Notes: generated from the letters alone by a model not told the origin. Numbered from the stretch's first letter, positions 43,340-53,105 are shown. The stretch is DNA of 64,000 bases from PLOWO2-12-38-17 sp963709355 (GCA_963709355.1 CAVPVY010000005.1:1488001-1552000), one strand, 5' to 3'. Numbers and translations: made by a program.

Positions 43340-43509
43340 TATCCCGTCCCCTAAACTTTTTTACATGACTGTGTTTCAGGCGAAAACACCTCACAGATAA
43401 CCATCCGCACATGCATTATTGAATATGCGGTATCTATGAATATACCATTATACAATTCCAAGCAAAGAAAGAAATAACAATCATTGCGGAGGTTAGCAAG
43501 TAACCGCTT

Positions 43510-43547
43510 AAAAGGAAGCCATGGAAGTATTCACATGGCTTCCTTTT
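43510..43547 (-). terminator. Terminator after the main pilin gene
   Basis: AAAAGGAAGCCATG (43510-43523) and CATGGCTTCCTTTT (43534-43547) form a perfect 14-base stem with a 10-base loop and T tracts in both directions. It separates the pilin gene from the minor-pilin cluster, so pilin mRNA can be made in excess. Confidence 0.8.
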
Positions 43548-43672
43548 ACATAGCGTCTTAGATTTACCCTCTTACACCCCTCCTGCAATTATTGTAAAAA
43601 AACAGCGGTTGTGAAAACACACGTGCCTGTGTAGCAGGACTTGCACACTAGATTGCATACATTGTGCACATA

Positions 43673-44098
43673 TTATAATGCTGGCAAGACCCAAGTGCCT
43701 GTAACGGCAGGTTCTAAAGCTACTCCCTGTACAGCAGTAACAGTAATGAGACCATCTGCAAATGTTACATCATAATCATCACCAAGATCCGGGGTTGTAC
43801 CAACGCCTATAATTGGTGGTACAGATGTACCGTCACCAGCAGTTATATCACCCATACTTGGTTGCGCCCCGTTCTTTACCATCAACCATTGTGAATAAAC
43901 CGAACTACACCTGGCTTTAACTTCAGCAACTGCAGATTGGGCTGCCTTTATCCTTGCAGTATTTTGTAGATCTGTATATTTGGGAATGGCTACGGCAGCA
44001 AGGATTCCAAGAATCACCAATACCGCAATAATTTCAATCAGGGTAAAACCCTTTTTATTACTTCTAGCTATTTTTTTTAATAACCAATTCTTTTTCAT
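43673..44098 (-). CDS. pilA: Type IV pilin/pseudopilin, main subunit
   Basis: 141 residues from the ATG at 44098, chosen because AAGGAGGAAGGAG precedes it; an upstream ATG at 44131 would add 11. The site NKKG/FTLIEIIAVLVILGILAAVAIPKYTDL is the classic type IV pilin N-terminus with Glu5. The short globular part (AAQSAVAEVKARCSSVYSQWLMVKNGA ...) is small, as in PilA of Geobacter-like bacteria and GspG. It lies after pilC with its own ribosome site and terminator. Confidence 0.85.
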   Translation of the reverse strand: MKKNWLLKKIARSNKKGFTLIEIIAVLVILGILAAVAIPKYTDLQNTARIKAAQSAVAEVKARCSSVYSQWLMVKNGAQPSMGDITAGDGTSVPPIIGVGTTPDLGDDYDVTFADGLITVTAVQGVALEPAVTGTWVLPAL

Positions 44099-44223
44099 TT
44101 TACTACTCCTTCCTCCTTTCAAATTTTCCAATTAAACTTTCTAAACTATACATAAAATTTCAGCGCATTCCTATCTACCTCCTTTCTGTACAAATATATA
44201 AAACATGCTTTTTATTCCGGGAT

Positions 44224-45447
44224 TCATTTCAATTGAATCCTTGTCATCTCCCACATGGGTAAAAATACAGCCAGCGCAAAGAACCCAATCATGGCAGTGA
44301 GACCTACAATGAGAACAGGACCTATTGTCTCAGGCAGTGCTTTTAGTGCATACTGTACTTCTTCATCGTAATGAGTTGTGATATCACGGAGCATTTCTTC
44401 CAGATTGCCGCCTTCCTCTCCAACCATAATCATATCAACGACCATTGGGGGAAAATATTTTGCGGATTTCAACGGTTCTGATATACCACATCCTTCCTTT
44501 ACTTTCTCTTTTATACTAATAAATGCATGCGATATTGCCTTATTGCCGATTATATTAGCTACAATATCAAAAGAACCTATAATGGATATACCACTCGCTA
44601 ATAAGGTGGAAAAAACACTTGAAAAACGCGACATAGCGGCTTTTATTATTATAGGACCAACCATAGGAAGTTTGGTTTTTAAATCGTCCACATTATGCCT
44701 GAATGATTCATCCTTTAATAGGATTCTAAAGACAACAATAGAGACAGCAACGCAGCTAATACAAACATACCAATAATCGGAAACAAAATGATACATTCCT
44801 ATAGAAACACGCGTTGGCAAAGGAAGAGCAACGCCTGCCTTTTCAAACAATGTTGCAAACTTTGGAATAACAAAGGTAATGATAATAAGAAAGGCTGCAG
44901 AAAGAAAACATAATACGATGATTGGATACCTTAGCGTAGTCTTGATATCCTTGTTGACTTTATCTTCATGTTCAATTATATAAATAAGACGCTTGAGTAC
45001 TTCCGGTAAGCTACCACTTATTTCTCCGGCATTTATCATGCTTAGATATAACGGGGAAAACACCTTGGGGAATTTCTTCATGGAGTCATAAAGACTCATC
45101 CCCTTTTTAATGTCGGCAGACAGGGAAGCTGCTACCTTTTTCAAAAGACGACTTTGTGTCTGGGTTTCCAGTACCTTCAACAATCTGAGGATGGCTACGC
45201 CGGCGCGCAGCATAGACCGAAGCTGCTTGGTAAAAAGTAACAACTCCTGCGTTTTAACTTTACGCGTATTTCTCACACGCTCCGACAACAATTTTACACC
45301 CAATTCCTCTGCCGTTCTTTTAATTTTCAGGGGCATAAGTCCCTTTGATGTTAAAATACTAGCTGCCGCAGCATTAGAATCAGCCTTGATGTTACCAGAC
45401 AGCGTATTACCGTTTTCGTCAATTGCTTTGTAAGAGTACTTATTCAT
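44224..45447 (-). CDS. pilC: Inner-membrane platform protein PilC/GspF
   Basis: 407 residues with the two GspF domains: the first around QELLLFTKQLRSMLRAGVAILRLLKVLE to NAGEISGSLPEVLKRLIYIIE, and the second around MSRFSSVFSTLLASGISIIGSFDIVANIIGN to VGEEGGNLEEMLRDITTHYDEEV. Three membrane segments lie near 170-190, 220-240 and 375-400. This polytopic protein couples the assembly ATPase to the pilin fibre. It follows pilB by 40 bases. Confidence 0.92.
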   Translation of the reverse strand: MNKYSYKAIDENGNTLSGNIKADSNAAAASILTSKGLMPLKIKRTAEELGVKLLSERVRNTRKVKTQELLLFTKQLRSMLRAGVAILRLLKVLETQTQSRLLKKVAASLSADIKKGMSLYDSMKKFPKVFSPLYLSMINAGEISGSLPEVLKRLIYIIEHEDKVNKDIKTTLRYPIIVLCFLSAAFLIIITFVIPKFATLFEKAGVALPLPTRVSIGMYHFVSDYWYVCISCVAVSIVVFRILLKDESFRHNVDDLKTKLPMVGPIIIKAAMSRFSSVFSTLLASGISIIGSFDIVANIIGNKAISHAFISIKEKVKEGCGISEPLKSAKYFPPMVVDMIMVGEEGGNLEEMLRDITTHYDEEVQYALKALPETIGPVLIVGLTAMIGFFALAVFLPMWEMTRIQLK

Positions 45448-45487
45448 CTTATATCCATATTGTAACCATATATAAACTATATTATTT

Positions 45488-47185
45488 TTACATCATAACT
45501 GCCGAGGCGACTTCCTCAAATGTCGTAATACCATTAAGAACCTTATAGGCAGCATCTGCTTTCAGCGTTCTCAATTTTCCAGATGACACGGCTTCATGAG
45601 TAATTTCCGCCGAGGATTTTCTTTGTAAGATCATTTCGTGAATTGTTTCATCATTAACAAGAAGTTCAAAAATACCCGTTCTTCCTTTGTAACCGGTGTT
45701 CATACAATGTTGACATCCTTTGCCGCGTTGAAAATTTGAACTATCAGCCTTGTCAAGTCCCCAAACGGTAAGTACCCCTTGAGAAGGACTGTATGGTTCA
45801 CTACAATATGAACAAATAGTCCTTATCAGTCTTTGAGAAAAAGTCAATAGAAGTACAGAAGAAACTAAATACGGATCTATGCCCATATCAATAAAACGAG
45901 TAATAACACCTACTGCATTATTTGTATGCACAGTACTTAAAACTCGTTGACCCGTATGGGCAGCATGAACGGCAATAGTCGCTGTTTCTGCATCACGAAT
46001 TTCTCCTACCAAAACAACGTCAGGGTCCTGACGAAGTATTGCTCTGAGACCACTAGCAAACGTCATCCCGGCTTTTTGGTTTAGTTGAACTTGACGAATG
46101 GTTTCCACCCTGTATTCTACAGGGTCTTCGAGTGTAATAATGTTGATGTCCGATTTGTTAATTTCATTTAAGAGGGCATACAAGCTGGTACTTTTCCCAC
46201 TTCCGGTAGGTCCGGTGCTTAAAATCATTCCATGTGGTTTACGAATTATAGTTTTCAACTTGTCTATATCTTCCCTACGCATTCCGAGACGTTCAAGATT
46301 AAAGATGCCCTGATCCCTATCCAGAAATCGCAATACCAGATTTTCTCCAAAAACTGTCGGTATGGTTGAAACCCTGACATTAACTTCTTTTTCATCCATT
46401 TTAAGAGTAAACCTCCCGTCCTGTGGAAGTCTCATTACCGTGATATCTACATTAGCCAGGATCTTTATTCGTGCAACAAGACTCGGAAGCATAGTTTTGG
46501 GAGGTGACTGCACATCGTGAAGCTTGCCATCAATTCGAAAACGGAGCTGTAGGTCATTTTGTTTAGGACTAAGATGAACGTCACTTGCGCCATCACGAAT
46601 GGCCTGCTCAAATATAGAATTCACTAAACGTACCACACCCGGCTCACCAGCCATTTCCTCTAATGAAGAGACTTGAATGTCTTCTGTCTTTTCTTGTTTA
46701 CTATCTGAAAGTACTTGCTCGTTAGCCTCTATGTCTTTCAATATTCCAACAACAGCAGTATTGCTACCATATACAGCCGTAATCAGCTCATTTAGTTCCT
46801 GTTCTCCACAAAGGATAGGGTCTATTTCACAATTTGTTAAAGCCTCTATAGAATCCAATGTATTAATATTTAAGGGATCTGTCATAGCAACAGTCAATAT
46901 ACGGCCGTTTTTCTTTATTGGCACCACTTTATGCTTTTGCACAATATTAAATGGAATCATATCAGAAAGATCCTTACTTAATGGATGTTCTTCCGGGTGA
47001 TATCTCATTATCCCCAACTGTTGAGACAGCACGTCGTTGATAACGCTATCCTTTACGATTCCTTCACGTATTAAATACTGGCCCAGCTTTAAATTAGGTT
47101 TCCTCTGCGCAGACAAAGCAATTTCCAGTTGTTCTTCGGTTATCCTATTACCTTCCACGAGTAGTTCTCCTAATCTTTTTTTCAT
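45488..47185 (-). CDS. pilB: Pilus/secretion assembly ATPase PilB/GspE
   Basis: 565 residues. The N1 (MshEN) domain covers about 1-140, a domain class known in some relatives to bind c-di-GMP. The motor shows Walker A GPTGSGKST, an Asp box (ITLEDPVEYR), Walker B DPDVVLVGEIRDAETA and a His box (AHTGQRVLSTVHTN). A C-terminal zinc-type tetracysteine is present (CSYC ... GCQHC). It drives pilin polymerisation by ATP hydrolysis at the cytoplasmic face. No pilT retraction ATPase is in the window. Confidence 0.93.
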   Translation of the reverse strand: MKKRLGELLVEGNRITEEQLEIALSAQRKPNLKLGQYLIREGIVKDSVINDVLSQQLGIMRYHPEEHPLSKDLSDMIPFNIVQKHKVVPIKKNGRILTVAMTDPLNINTLDSIEALTNCEIDPILCGEQELNELITAVYGSNTAVVGILKDIEANEQVLSDSKQEKTEDIQVSSLEEMAGEPGVVRLVNSIFEQAIRDGASDVHLSPKQNDLQLRFRIDGKLHDVQSPPKTMLPSLVARIKILANVDITVMRLPQDGRFTLKMDEKEVNVRVSTIPTVFGENLVLRFLDRDQGIFNLERLGMRREDIDKLKTIIRKPHGMILSTGPTGSGKSTSLYALLNEINKSDINIITLEDPVEYRVETIRQVQLNQKAGMTFASGLRAILRQDPDVVLVGEIRDAETATIAVHAAHTGQRVLSTVHTNNAVGVITRFIDMGIDPYLVSSVLLLTFSQRLIRTICSYCSEPYSPSQGVLTVWGLDKADSSNFQRGKGCQHCMNTGYKGRTGIFELLVNDETIHEMILQRKSSAEITHEAVSSGKLRTLKADAAYKVLNGITTFEEVASAVMM

Positions 47186-47270
47186 ATAATTCCCTTCCCC
47201 ATGTAAATGATACCAATAGGTATGTGCATAAATACCAGATGCGGGTTCACCTTGCCGCTTCTAGAAAAAC

Positions 47271-47945
47271 CTATTCTTCCGCTTTCTCCTGTATAGATAA
47301 TTCCTCTGTTTCCGTCTGAATATTTATTTCATCCTGTTTCAAATTGCCGACTGATTCTTTATCTTCGCCCTGCATGATAAAATCTTCCGCTTCCTCCTGT
47401 ACGGGTGATTCCTCTGCTTCCGGCAAGGCTTCTTCTTCTGGTTCCTCCTGTACAGACGATTCCTCTGTTTCCGTCTGAACATTTATTTCACCCTGTTTCA
47501 TATTGCCGACTGATTCGCTTCCTTCTCCCTGAATGATCAAATCTTGTGGTTTCTCCTGTATGGGTGATTCCTCTGCTTCCGGCAAAACTTCTTCCGGTTC
47601 CTCCTGTACAGGCGATTCCTCTGTTTCCGTCTGAACTTTTATTTCATCCTGTTTCATATTGCCGACTGATTCTTTATCTTCGCTCTGAATGATCAAATCT
47701 TCAGATTTCTCCTGTATGGGTAATTCCTCCGCTTCTGTCAAAGCTTTTTCCTCTGTTTTCTCCTGCCCAGGTGATTTCTCTATTTCCATCTGAACTTTTA
47801 TTTCATCCTGTTTCATATTGCCGACTGATTCTTTATCTTCGCTCTGAATGATCAAATCTTCAGATTTCTCCTGTATGGGTAATTCCTCCGCTTCTGTCAA
47901 AGCTTTTTCCTCTGGTTTCTCCTGTTCAGGTGATTTCTCCGCTTC
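47271..47945 (-). repeat. Tandem 159-base repeats encoding the secretin tail
   Basis: Four units of 53, 53, 52 and 53 codons plus 13 codons of a fifth. Each unit runs ExExSPxQEKPEEKALxEAE, then ELPIQEKSEDLIIQSEDKES, then VGNMKQDEIKVQT. The first two units are almost identical, later ones more diverged, which suggests recent amplification. Confidence 0.85.
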
Positions 47946-49484
47946 CATTGCAACTTCTTTTTTTGTTTGAGGTGGCAAAATCTTGGGTGTTATGAAGATA
48001 ATAATTTCCTGCATTATGTCGGACTTGGAGTCTCTTTGAAAAAGCCATCTCACACCGGGAATATCTCTAAGAACTGGAATACCACTGTTCAGCGCTGTGT
48101 TACGTTGCTTTGTCAATCCTGAGATCACAATTGTTTGTCCTTCACTAACAATTAATGTCGTATTTGTCTGCTTTTTAATAATAAAAGGATTCCCTTGAAC
48201 CTCGCGGACTGGATCAACTTCATCTTTCTTTACAAGTATCTTCATTTTCAAATATTCACCATCTATTACATGCGGCGTAATTTCCAATCTAAGGACAACC
48301 TCCACAAATTGCACATTTTGTGTAAGCGCGCCGCCTGCTGTAGCGGTTGATACATAGGGTACTTTCTCTCCTGTTTCTGTAAATGATGTTTGATTATCAA
48401 GGGTAGTGAGTGAAGGGCTCGATAGTATATTGAGCCTGTTTTCTCGTTGAAGGGCTTGTAATTGCAATTCGAGTACACTGCTATCAGATAACCCATACAG
48501 GATACCCAAAGATCCGGCTCCGCCCGCTTCTCCAAACTCGTCGGTTATTGGGAAATTTACATTAAATCCCTGCCCACTTATACCAGTAGCACCGAAGGGA
48601 GGTATAATTACTCCATCCTTACTGGTACCACCAGCAGAAATTTGCGGATTACCACCAACAAGACCTCCCCATTGCACACCCAATGCTCTAGCTGTCTCTT
48701 TTGTAGTCTCCACAATATTAGCCTTTATCAGAACTTGAGGGGTCGGTCTGTCTATTTTTTTAATTAGGGCAATCATTTTGTCTAAATCCTCACGAATGGC
48801 TTGAACAATCATGGAATTGCTATGTTCATCCACTTTTATTGACCCGCGAGTCTTCCCTTTATCATCTTTCATCATAAATTCTAAAAGATTATGCATAAGT
48901 TTTTCCGGGTCTGCATAATCAATGTTAATTAAAACTGTTACCAGCGGCTCCACCCTCTTCTTAACTATTTCCTGAGCATTTCTATTTTGTACGGCAGCCG
49001 CTACCTTCGTGTCCAGATTCACATCTTCTATGGACATAATCTGCAGAATATCACCTTCCCAGGAATACGTTAATCCTTGCATACGTAAAATTGCTTTAAA
49101 TGCCCTATCCCACGGAACATCATTTAAATCCATGCTGATTTCTCCCTTGACATTCTCTTTTATCAGCATATTCAAGTTAGTGCTTCGAGCCATAGACAAG
49201 AGAGTACTTTTAACATCAGCCTTACGCAATCTAACATTCATTTTTAAGGTAGGAAGCCTTTTTAAAAGTGACTCATCCTCCACATTGCTTTCCTTAGGAA
49301 TACTAACATGTTTTGGTTTTATAGTCGGAGAATACCCCTGCGACTTCTCAGCCAAGTTTTTCCATTGTTCTAGAAATGGATCCTTTTTTGTAGCCTTAGT
49401 ATTTGCACAACTTACAATATGCAAACCTACAGGGAAAAAAAACATTAATCTCCAAAGTATTTTACGGCTCTCAGTATAATTCAA
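47271..49484 (-). CDS. pilQ: Secretin (PilQ/GspD) with a long acidic repeat tail
   Basis: 737 residues. A signal peptide (about 1-30) ends near a Cys. The STN domain (about 78-150, MNVRLRKADVKSTLLSMARSTNLNMLI) and N1/NolW repeats (PLVTVLINIDYADPEKLMHNLLEF) lead to the secretin barrel (about 260-510, KVPYVSTATAGGA, IVISGLTKQ, LRDIPGVRWLFQR, EIIIFITPKIL). The last 224 residues are a highly acidic tail of four near-identical 52-53-residue repeats and a partial fifth. The secretin forms the outer-membrane gate for the pilus. The tail is not typical of the family. Confidence 0.9.
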   Translation of the reverse strand: MNYTESRKILWRLMFFFPVGLHIVSCANTKATKKDPFLEQWKNLAEKSQGYSPTIKPKHVSIPKESNVEDESLLKRLPTLKMNVRLRKADVKSTLLSMARSTNLNMLIKENVKGEISMDLNDVPWDRAFKAILRMQGLTYSWEGDILQIMSIEDVNLDTKVAAAVQNRNAQEIVKKRVEPLVTVLINIDYADPEKLMHNLLEFMMKDDKGKTRGSIKVDEHSNSMIVQAIREDLDKMIALIKKIDRPTPQVLIKANIVETTKETARALGVQWGGLVGGNPQISAGGTSKDGVIIPPFGATGISGQGFNVNFPITDEFGEAGGAGSLGILYGLSDSSVLELQLQALQRENRLNILSSPSLTTLDNQTSFTETGEKVPYVSTATAGGALTQNVQFVEVVLRLEITPHVIDGEYLKMKILVKKDEVDPVREVQGNPFIIKKQTNTTLIVSEGQTIVISGLTKQRNTALNSGIPVLRDIPGVRWLFQRDSKSDIMQEIIIFITPKILPPQTKKEVAMEAEKSPEQEKPEEKALTEAEELPIQEKSEDLIIQSEDKESVGNMKQDEIKVQMEIEKSPGQEKTEEKALTEAEELPIQEKSEDLIIQSEDKESVGNMKQDEIKVQTETEESPVQEEPEEVLPEAEESPIQEKPQDLIIQGEGSESVGNMKQGEINVQTETEESSVQEEPEEEALPEAEESPVQEEAEDFIMQGEDKESVGNLKQDEINIQTETEELSIQEKAEE

Positions 49485-49486
49485 GT

Positions 49487-50008
49487 TTAATTTCCCACTT
49501 CTGACAAAAGTATTTCCAAGGTATTATTTTCTGCTTTATCTCCAATAATTACTCTTGATGGATATATGCTTTTCAGTACATATAATCCTGTATATTCTTC
49601 TAATGTATCTCCAGTCTGATACTCTGTATTATTAATGATGGCTAGTTCTTTTTCACCAGCCTGAATATAACCAGAATAAGTAAATTTTGCTTTATATTCT
49701 TCAAGTACTGTTTTTATGTTTATCCCGGAACTTATCAGGTCGTCGTATAGTCTTGCTTTATAAAAAGGATCACTTGACCACTCTGCCTCGGCACGATTAA
49801 CAATAAAAGCGTCAATAACCGCTCCTGAAGCATTAATGCTTTTATCAACTCCATCCATAAAAGCCTGAATTTCTGGAGATTGTTGCCCTTTATAAGATTT
49901 GTGAAGAGATTCCATCTTCGGTTCGATATGTAAATAGTACACACCGTACAAAATAAGAAATATAAACCCATATATTAAGATATTTCTTTGATTTGATAGC
50001 TTTAACAT
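49487..50008 (-). CDS. PilP-like pilus alignment protein
   Basis: 173 residues. One N-terminal membrane helix (about 11-27, ILIYGFIFLILYGVYYL), a helical spacer, and a C-terminal beta domain (about 108-165: KAKFTYSGYIQAGEKELAIINNTEYQTGDTLEEYTGLYVLKSIYPSRVII). The last part has the GspC/PilP homology-region pattern, in which a short beta-barrel contacts the secretin. It sits at the PilP position between pilO and the secretin gene, 3 bases before the latter. PilP proper is a lipoprotein; here a helix replaces the lipid. Confidence 0.65.
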   Translation of the reverse strand: MLKLSNQRNILIYGFIFLILYGVYYLHIEPKMESLHKSYKGQQSPEIQAFMDGVDKSINASGAVIDAFIVNRAEAEWSSDPFYKARLYDDLISSGINIKTVLEEYKAKFTYSGYIQAGEKELAIINNTEYQTGDTLEEYTGLYVLKSIYPSRVIIGDKAENNTLEILLSEVGN

Positions 50009-50129
50009 TGTTCAATATTTACCTTAAGAATTACCATAGTTTTCTATACTTGTATGTTGATTTTAAAAATCTCCGCATGATTTCTATGCTTATAACCAGA
50101 TAATTACAGTCGCAATAATATTTAATATA

Positions 50130-50672
50130 TTAAGATAGTCTGATCCAGATATTCACTTTAAATTCTTTTGTATTTCTCGCTTGCTGAATGTCGATTGACC
50201 CAACATATTCCAAATAAGGTATTCCCCCAAGATCAATTAAAAGCTTACGAAAATCAAAATACTCCCCACGAAAAACCGTAGATACCGATAAAAAGCCGGG
50301 ATATTTAGCTATGGATTCTAAATTGGGCACGATAGATATTACCTCCATGTTAGACCCTTTTGCTATGTCTCTTAAAAGGATAAAGATATCATCCGTTTTC
50401 TCCTTTGCTAACCCGCTCGGCTCTGGAAAGGGTAACACTCTGGATTCCATTTGTTTAAGCTCCTTTTTAAGCATTTCATAGAGCGGCATCAAGCTTTCCT
50501 GGACGCCAAGCTGGAATTGTAGTGTTTTGATTCTCTGCTCTAACCTGTTTGAATAATTGTGGGCAGGAAAAATCCCCCAAAAAACGAAAATTATAATACC
50601 AGTTACACATATCAAGAAAGTTGTGATACACTTTCTCGACCTCCGAACATATTCAGGTACTTTAATTTCCAT
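50130..50672 (-). CDS. pilO: PilO-like pilus assembly protein
   Basis: 180 residues. A membrane helix (about 17-36), then a coiled coil (NYSNRLEQRIKTLQFQLG ... LMPLYEMLKKELKQMESRVLP) and a ferredoxin-like beta domain (DIFILLRDIAKGSNMEVISIVP ... YFDFRKLLIDLGGIPYLEYVGSIDI). This is the PilO plan. PilO pairs with PilN to connect the PilM ring to PilP and the secretin. It starts 5 bases after the pilMN gene ends. Confidence 0.8.
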   Translation of the reverse strand: MEIKVPEYVRRSRKCITTFLICVTGIIIFVFWGIFPAHNYSNRLEQRIKTLQFQLGVQESLMPLYEMLKKELKQMESRVLPFPEPSGLAKEKTDDIFILLRDIAKGSNMEVISIVPNLESIAKYPGFLSVSTVFRGEYFDFRKLLIDLGGIPYLEYVGSIDIQQARNTKEFKVNIWIRLS

Positions 50673-50677
50673 ATAAT

Positions 50678-52522
50678 TTAAACTTTTATTTCTATAGTTA
50701 GAACAAATTGAAGGGCTGATTCTTTTTTTAAATTAACAAACTTAATCTTCTGAACATCTATATGACTAAACATTGGAGATGAACGCAATTTCATTGCATA
50801 ATCAAACAAGGCGGTCTCTATCGTACTACGATCTCCCAGCGCAATGCCGTTAACTACCAACCTTTTTACTTCTCCTTTCTGTCCTTTAACATCCTTGCTA
50901 CTTATGCTATAAGTCTTATTTTTTACTTCTGAAGAAAAGATTCCAAAGTTAGCGCTAATACTAATGAATCGTACATAGTCAGGAGTTATAGCGGACAACT
51001 CCTCTATGACAGCCATACCCAGATATCTTTCGCTGTACTTTTTCGAAAGCTGTTGTTTAGCTTGTATCTTTGAAACCATTGCCTCGATCATCTCCTTGCT
51101 TAAACGCGGATTATAACTTGATAACTGGCGTTCAATACCGGCTATCATCACCTTCTTTTTCACGACAATGTGACTCTGGAAAACAGAAATACAGGCACAT
51201 ACACCTACGGCAACAAAAAATACTACCAAAATAGCCTGACTAACACGATTAACGAACAATTCATGTTTCCTATCTCTATAAGTACACAAGAGGTTTGGTG
51301 TTCGTTCACGTGCAGACATAGCAACGCCCAGTGCCGGCATTAAGGCGGTTCTATCTGAAACACATTTTGTGTCTTCTTCATTCACACCACATGAAATTAC
51401 CGAACTCAACGGATCCAGCAGTCCTGTTTTTATACCACATTGTTTACTAATATAATCAATGACTTGCTCTGACAGATTTATTACGGTTGATAAATATATT
51501 TTTTCGACCTTTGGAGCAGCAACATTCTTTTCATAATATTCAAATGTTGCTTCTAGCTGCCTTACCAACCGTTTCAAAACAGGCAGTATCATTTCAAAGA
51601 TTTCTTTATCGTCCATACCAAAACCGAAATCACGTTCTTCAAGGGGTGAAGATTCTTTGCTAAGGCTGGAAATTAATTTCCGTATACTTCCTTCATCAAT
51701 TTGGATATCCTTCCTTTCTGAGATATCGGCAAGATGTTTTCCTGATTTAATGTCTTGTAATACAGACTCAATCTTGCTTTTTATTCCAGTTTTTATATTA
51801 CGGCTCAAAACCAGATTATTCTCAGAATAGATATCAATGCGTGAAAAGTCATTACCAATAAACAAGTGTGCAATGGTTTTTTCAAGATTTGGTATCCAAC
51901 CGGTTCTAAGGATGTTCTGCAATGAGAAAGGGATAAAGGTTATTCCAGTCAAAGGCATTCCAATGCGAAAAAACAAGGTCTTTATTTCGTCAACTGCATG
52001 TTTAGGAACCGTATAAACCATGACCGACAACCTGGATGTATTGTTGCTTTTGACCACGCCTCTAACTTCAAAATCAAGGATGGATTCTTTTTCATCGTAA
52101 ATATTCTCCTTTTTTATAGCCCAATAAACGGTCTTTTCTATATGTCTTTTTTGTACATTCGGTATTTCAATATTACGTATGTTAACACCAGCAGAAGAGA
52201 TACTAACCCATATATTAAGTTTCCTTTCAGTACCGCAGAAATTGTTCATCTCCGATTTTAGGATATTTTCGAAGGCAGGGGTTCCCTTATGATCCTGAGA
52301 AAGATATGATATACTTTTGTGATCTAATACTTCCCATGCATTGTTAGACAATTTTTTAGTTTTTAACAATCTGATATGATTAAATCCAACATCTACCCCA
52401 ATTGTAATAGCATCTTTTTGTAAATTCATTATTTTATTGAAGAAAGGAATCCCGCTGAAATCTATGAAAAATTTTTTACCAACGGTATCCTTAAAATCTA
52501 AAAGACTTTGCAGTTTAATCAT
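50678..52522 (-). CDS. pilM: Natural PilM-PilN fusion protein
   Basis: 614 residues. Residues about 35-400 are PilM-like, an actin-fold protein (DAITIGVDVGFNHIRLLKTK phosphate loop, ENILRTGWIPNLEKTIAHLFIGN, RLVRQLEATFEYYEKN). A membrane helix at about 430-455 (AILVVFFVAVGVCACISVF) and a PilN-like periplasmic part follow, with a coiled coil and a ferredoxin-like domain (VIEELSAITPDYVRFISISA ... RLVVNGIALGDRSTIETALFDYAMKL). In most bacteria PilM and PilN are separate, with the PilN N-terminus docking in PilM. Here one chain does both. It is the first pilus gene after the riboswitch-like leader. Confidence 0.85.
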   Translation of the reverse strand: MIKLQSLLDFKDTVGKKFFIDFSGIPFFNKIMNLQKDAITIGVDVGFNHIRLLKTKKLSNNAWEVLDHKSISYLSQDHKGTPAFENILKSEMNNFCGTERKLNIWVSISSAGVNIRNIEIPNVQKRHIEKTVYWAIKKENIYDEKESILDFEVRGVVKSNNTSRLSVMVYTVPKHAVDEIKTLFFRIGMPLTGITFIPFSLQNILRTGWIPNLEKTIAHLFIGNDFSRIDIYSENNLVLSRNIKTGIKSKIESVLQDIKSGKHLADISERKDIQIDEGSIRKLISSLSKESSPLEERDFGFGMDDKEIFEMILPVLKRLVRQLEATFEYYEKNVAAPKVEKIYLSTVINLSEQVIDYISKQCGIKTGLLDPLSSVISCGVNEEDTKCVSDRTALMPALGVAMSARERTPNLLCTYRDRKHELFVNRVSQAILVVFFVAVGVCACISVFQSHIVVKKKVMIAGIERQLSSYNPRLSKEMIEAMVSKIQAKQQLSKKYSERYLGMAVIEELSAITPDYVRFISISANFGIFSSEVKNKTYSISSKDVKGQKGEVKRLVVNGIALGDRSTIETALFDYAMKLRSSPMFSHIDVQKIKFVNLKKESALQFVLTIEIKV

Positions 52523-52802
52523 ATTTATAATACCTATTTATAATACCTACACCAGAAAAGTAGCATATTTCATCCACCACTCTTTTATTATCGATGCATA
52601 CATCTTAAATATTGTCTGTTTCATCCGAATCTATGCAACACACATCCATATGTGCAACAATAAATGTCGCAGTACTATTTCGCACTACATAAAAGGCATA
52701 ATTACTGATCGCGCCTATAACAGTTGCAGCTACCAGGATATACGCCTACAATGAGATACTATTAACTGAAAAAGCACCCTAAAGTGATGCGGCTACAATA
52801 AA

Positions 52803-52855
52803 CAAAAAAGCCTTACTGCAAAAATGTTCTTTTAAACGTATTTGCTGGTAAGGCT
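52803..52855 (-). terminator. Attenuator-type terminator 2 before pilMN
   Basis: AGCCTTACTGC (52809-52819) pairs with GCTGGTAAGGCT (52844-52855); on the minus strand the stem is followed by TTTTTTG. It is closely related to terminator 1 at 53055-53105. Confidence 0.7.
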
Positions 52856-52960
52856 GTATTCTAAATTTGGCTTTTTATATTGGTTTACTAATAAATTAAA
52901 TTGGCACATAAAACCTACCTTTGCTGTCTCTGTGATGGAGACAGTTTCTTGTTGACCGTT
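52844..52960 (-). promoter_or_regulatory. Degenerate second GEMM-like riboswitch candidate
   Basis: Minus strand: GTCAACAAGAAACTGTCTC, a loop, then GAGACAGCAAAGGTAGG, with ACAGCCTTACCAGC further on. The order of an AAAC-stem, GACnGCAAAG and a GACAGCC-like 3' strand running into a terminator matches candidate 1, but the loop is not a GNRA tetraloop and several consensus bases differ. It may be a diverged duplicate or a decayed copy. Confidence 0.4.
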
Positions 52961-53054
52961 ATTACAGAAACCTTTCTATATCTCTAAAGAAATTCATTGC
53001 TATTTCTCAGATGAAACTCGGTTGATAAAATACCTTGTTAAAATAATCATAAAA

Positions 53055-53105
53055 TAAAAAAGCCTTACTGCTAAAAATGTTTTAAACATCTTCGGCAGTA
53101 AGGCT
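53055..53105 (-). terminator. Attenuator-type terminator 1 before pilMN
   Basis: AGCCTTACTGC (53061-53071) and GCAGTAAGGCT (53095-53105) are a perfect 11-base stem with TTTTTTATTTT after it on the minus strand. The first arm on the transcript (AGCCTTACTGC) is shared with the 3' strand of the riboswitch candidate, so ligand binding would compete with termination. Confidence 0.8.

Noticed and set aside
52437..52754. 105-codon plus-strand frame in the pilus leader
   Set aside because: It overlaps the pilMN start on the other strand, and has no ribosome site and no family likeness.
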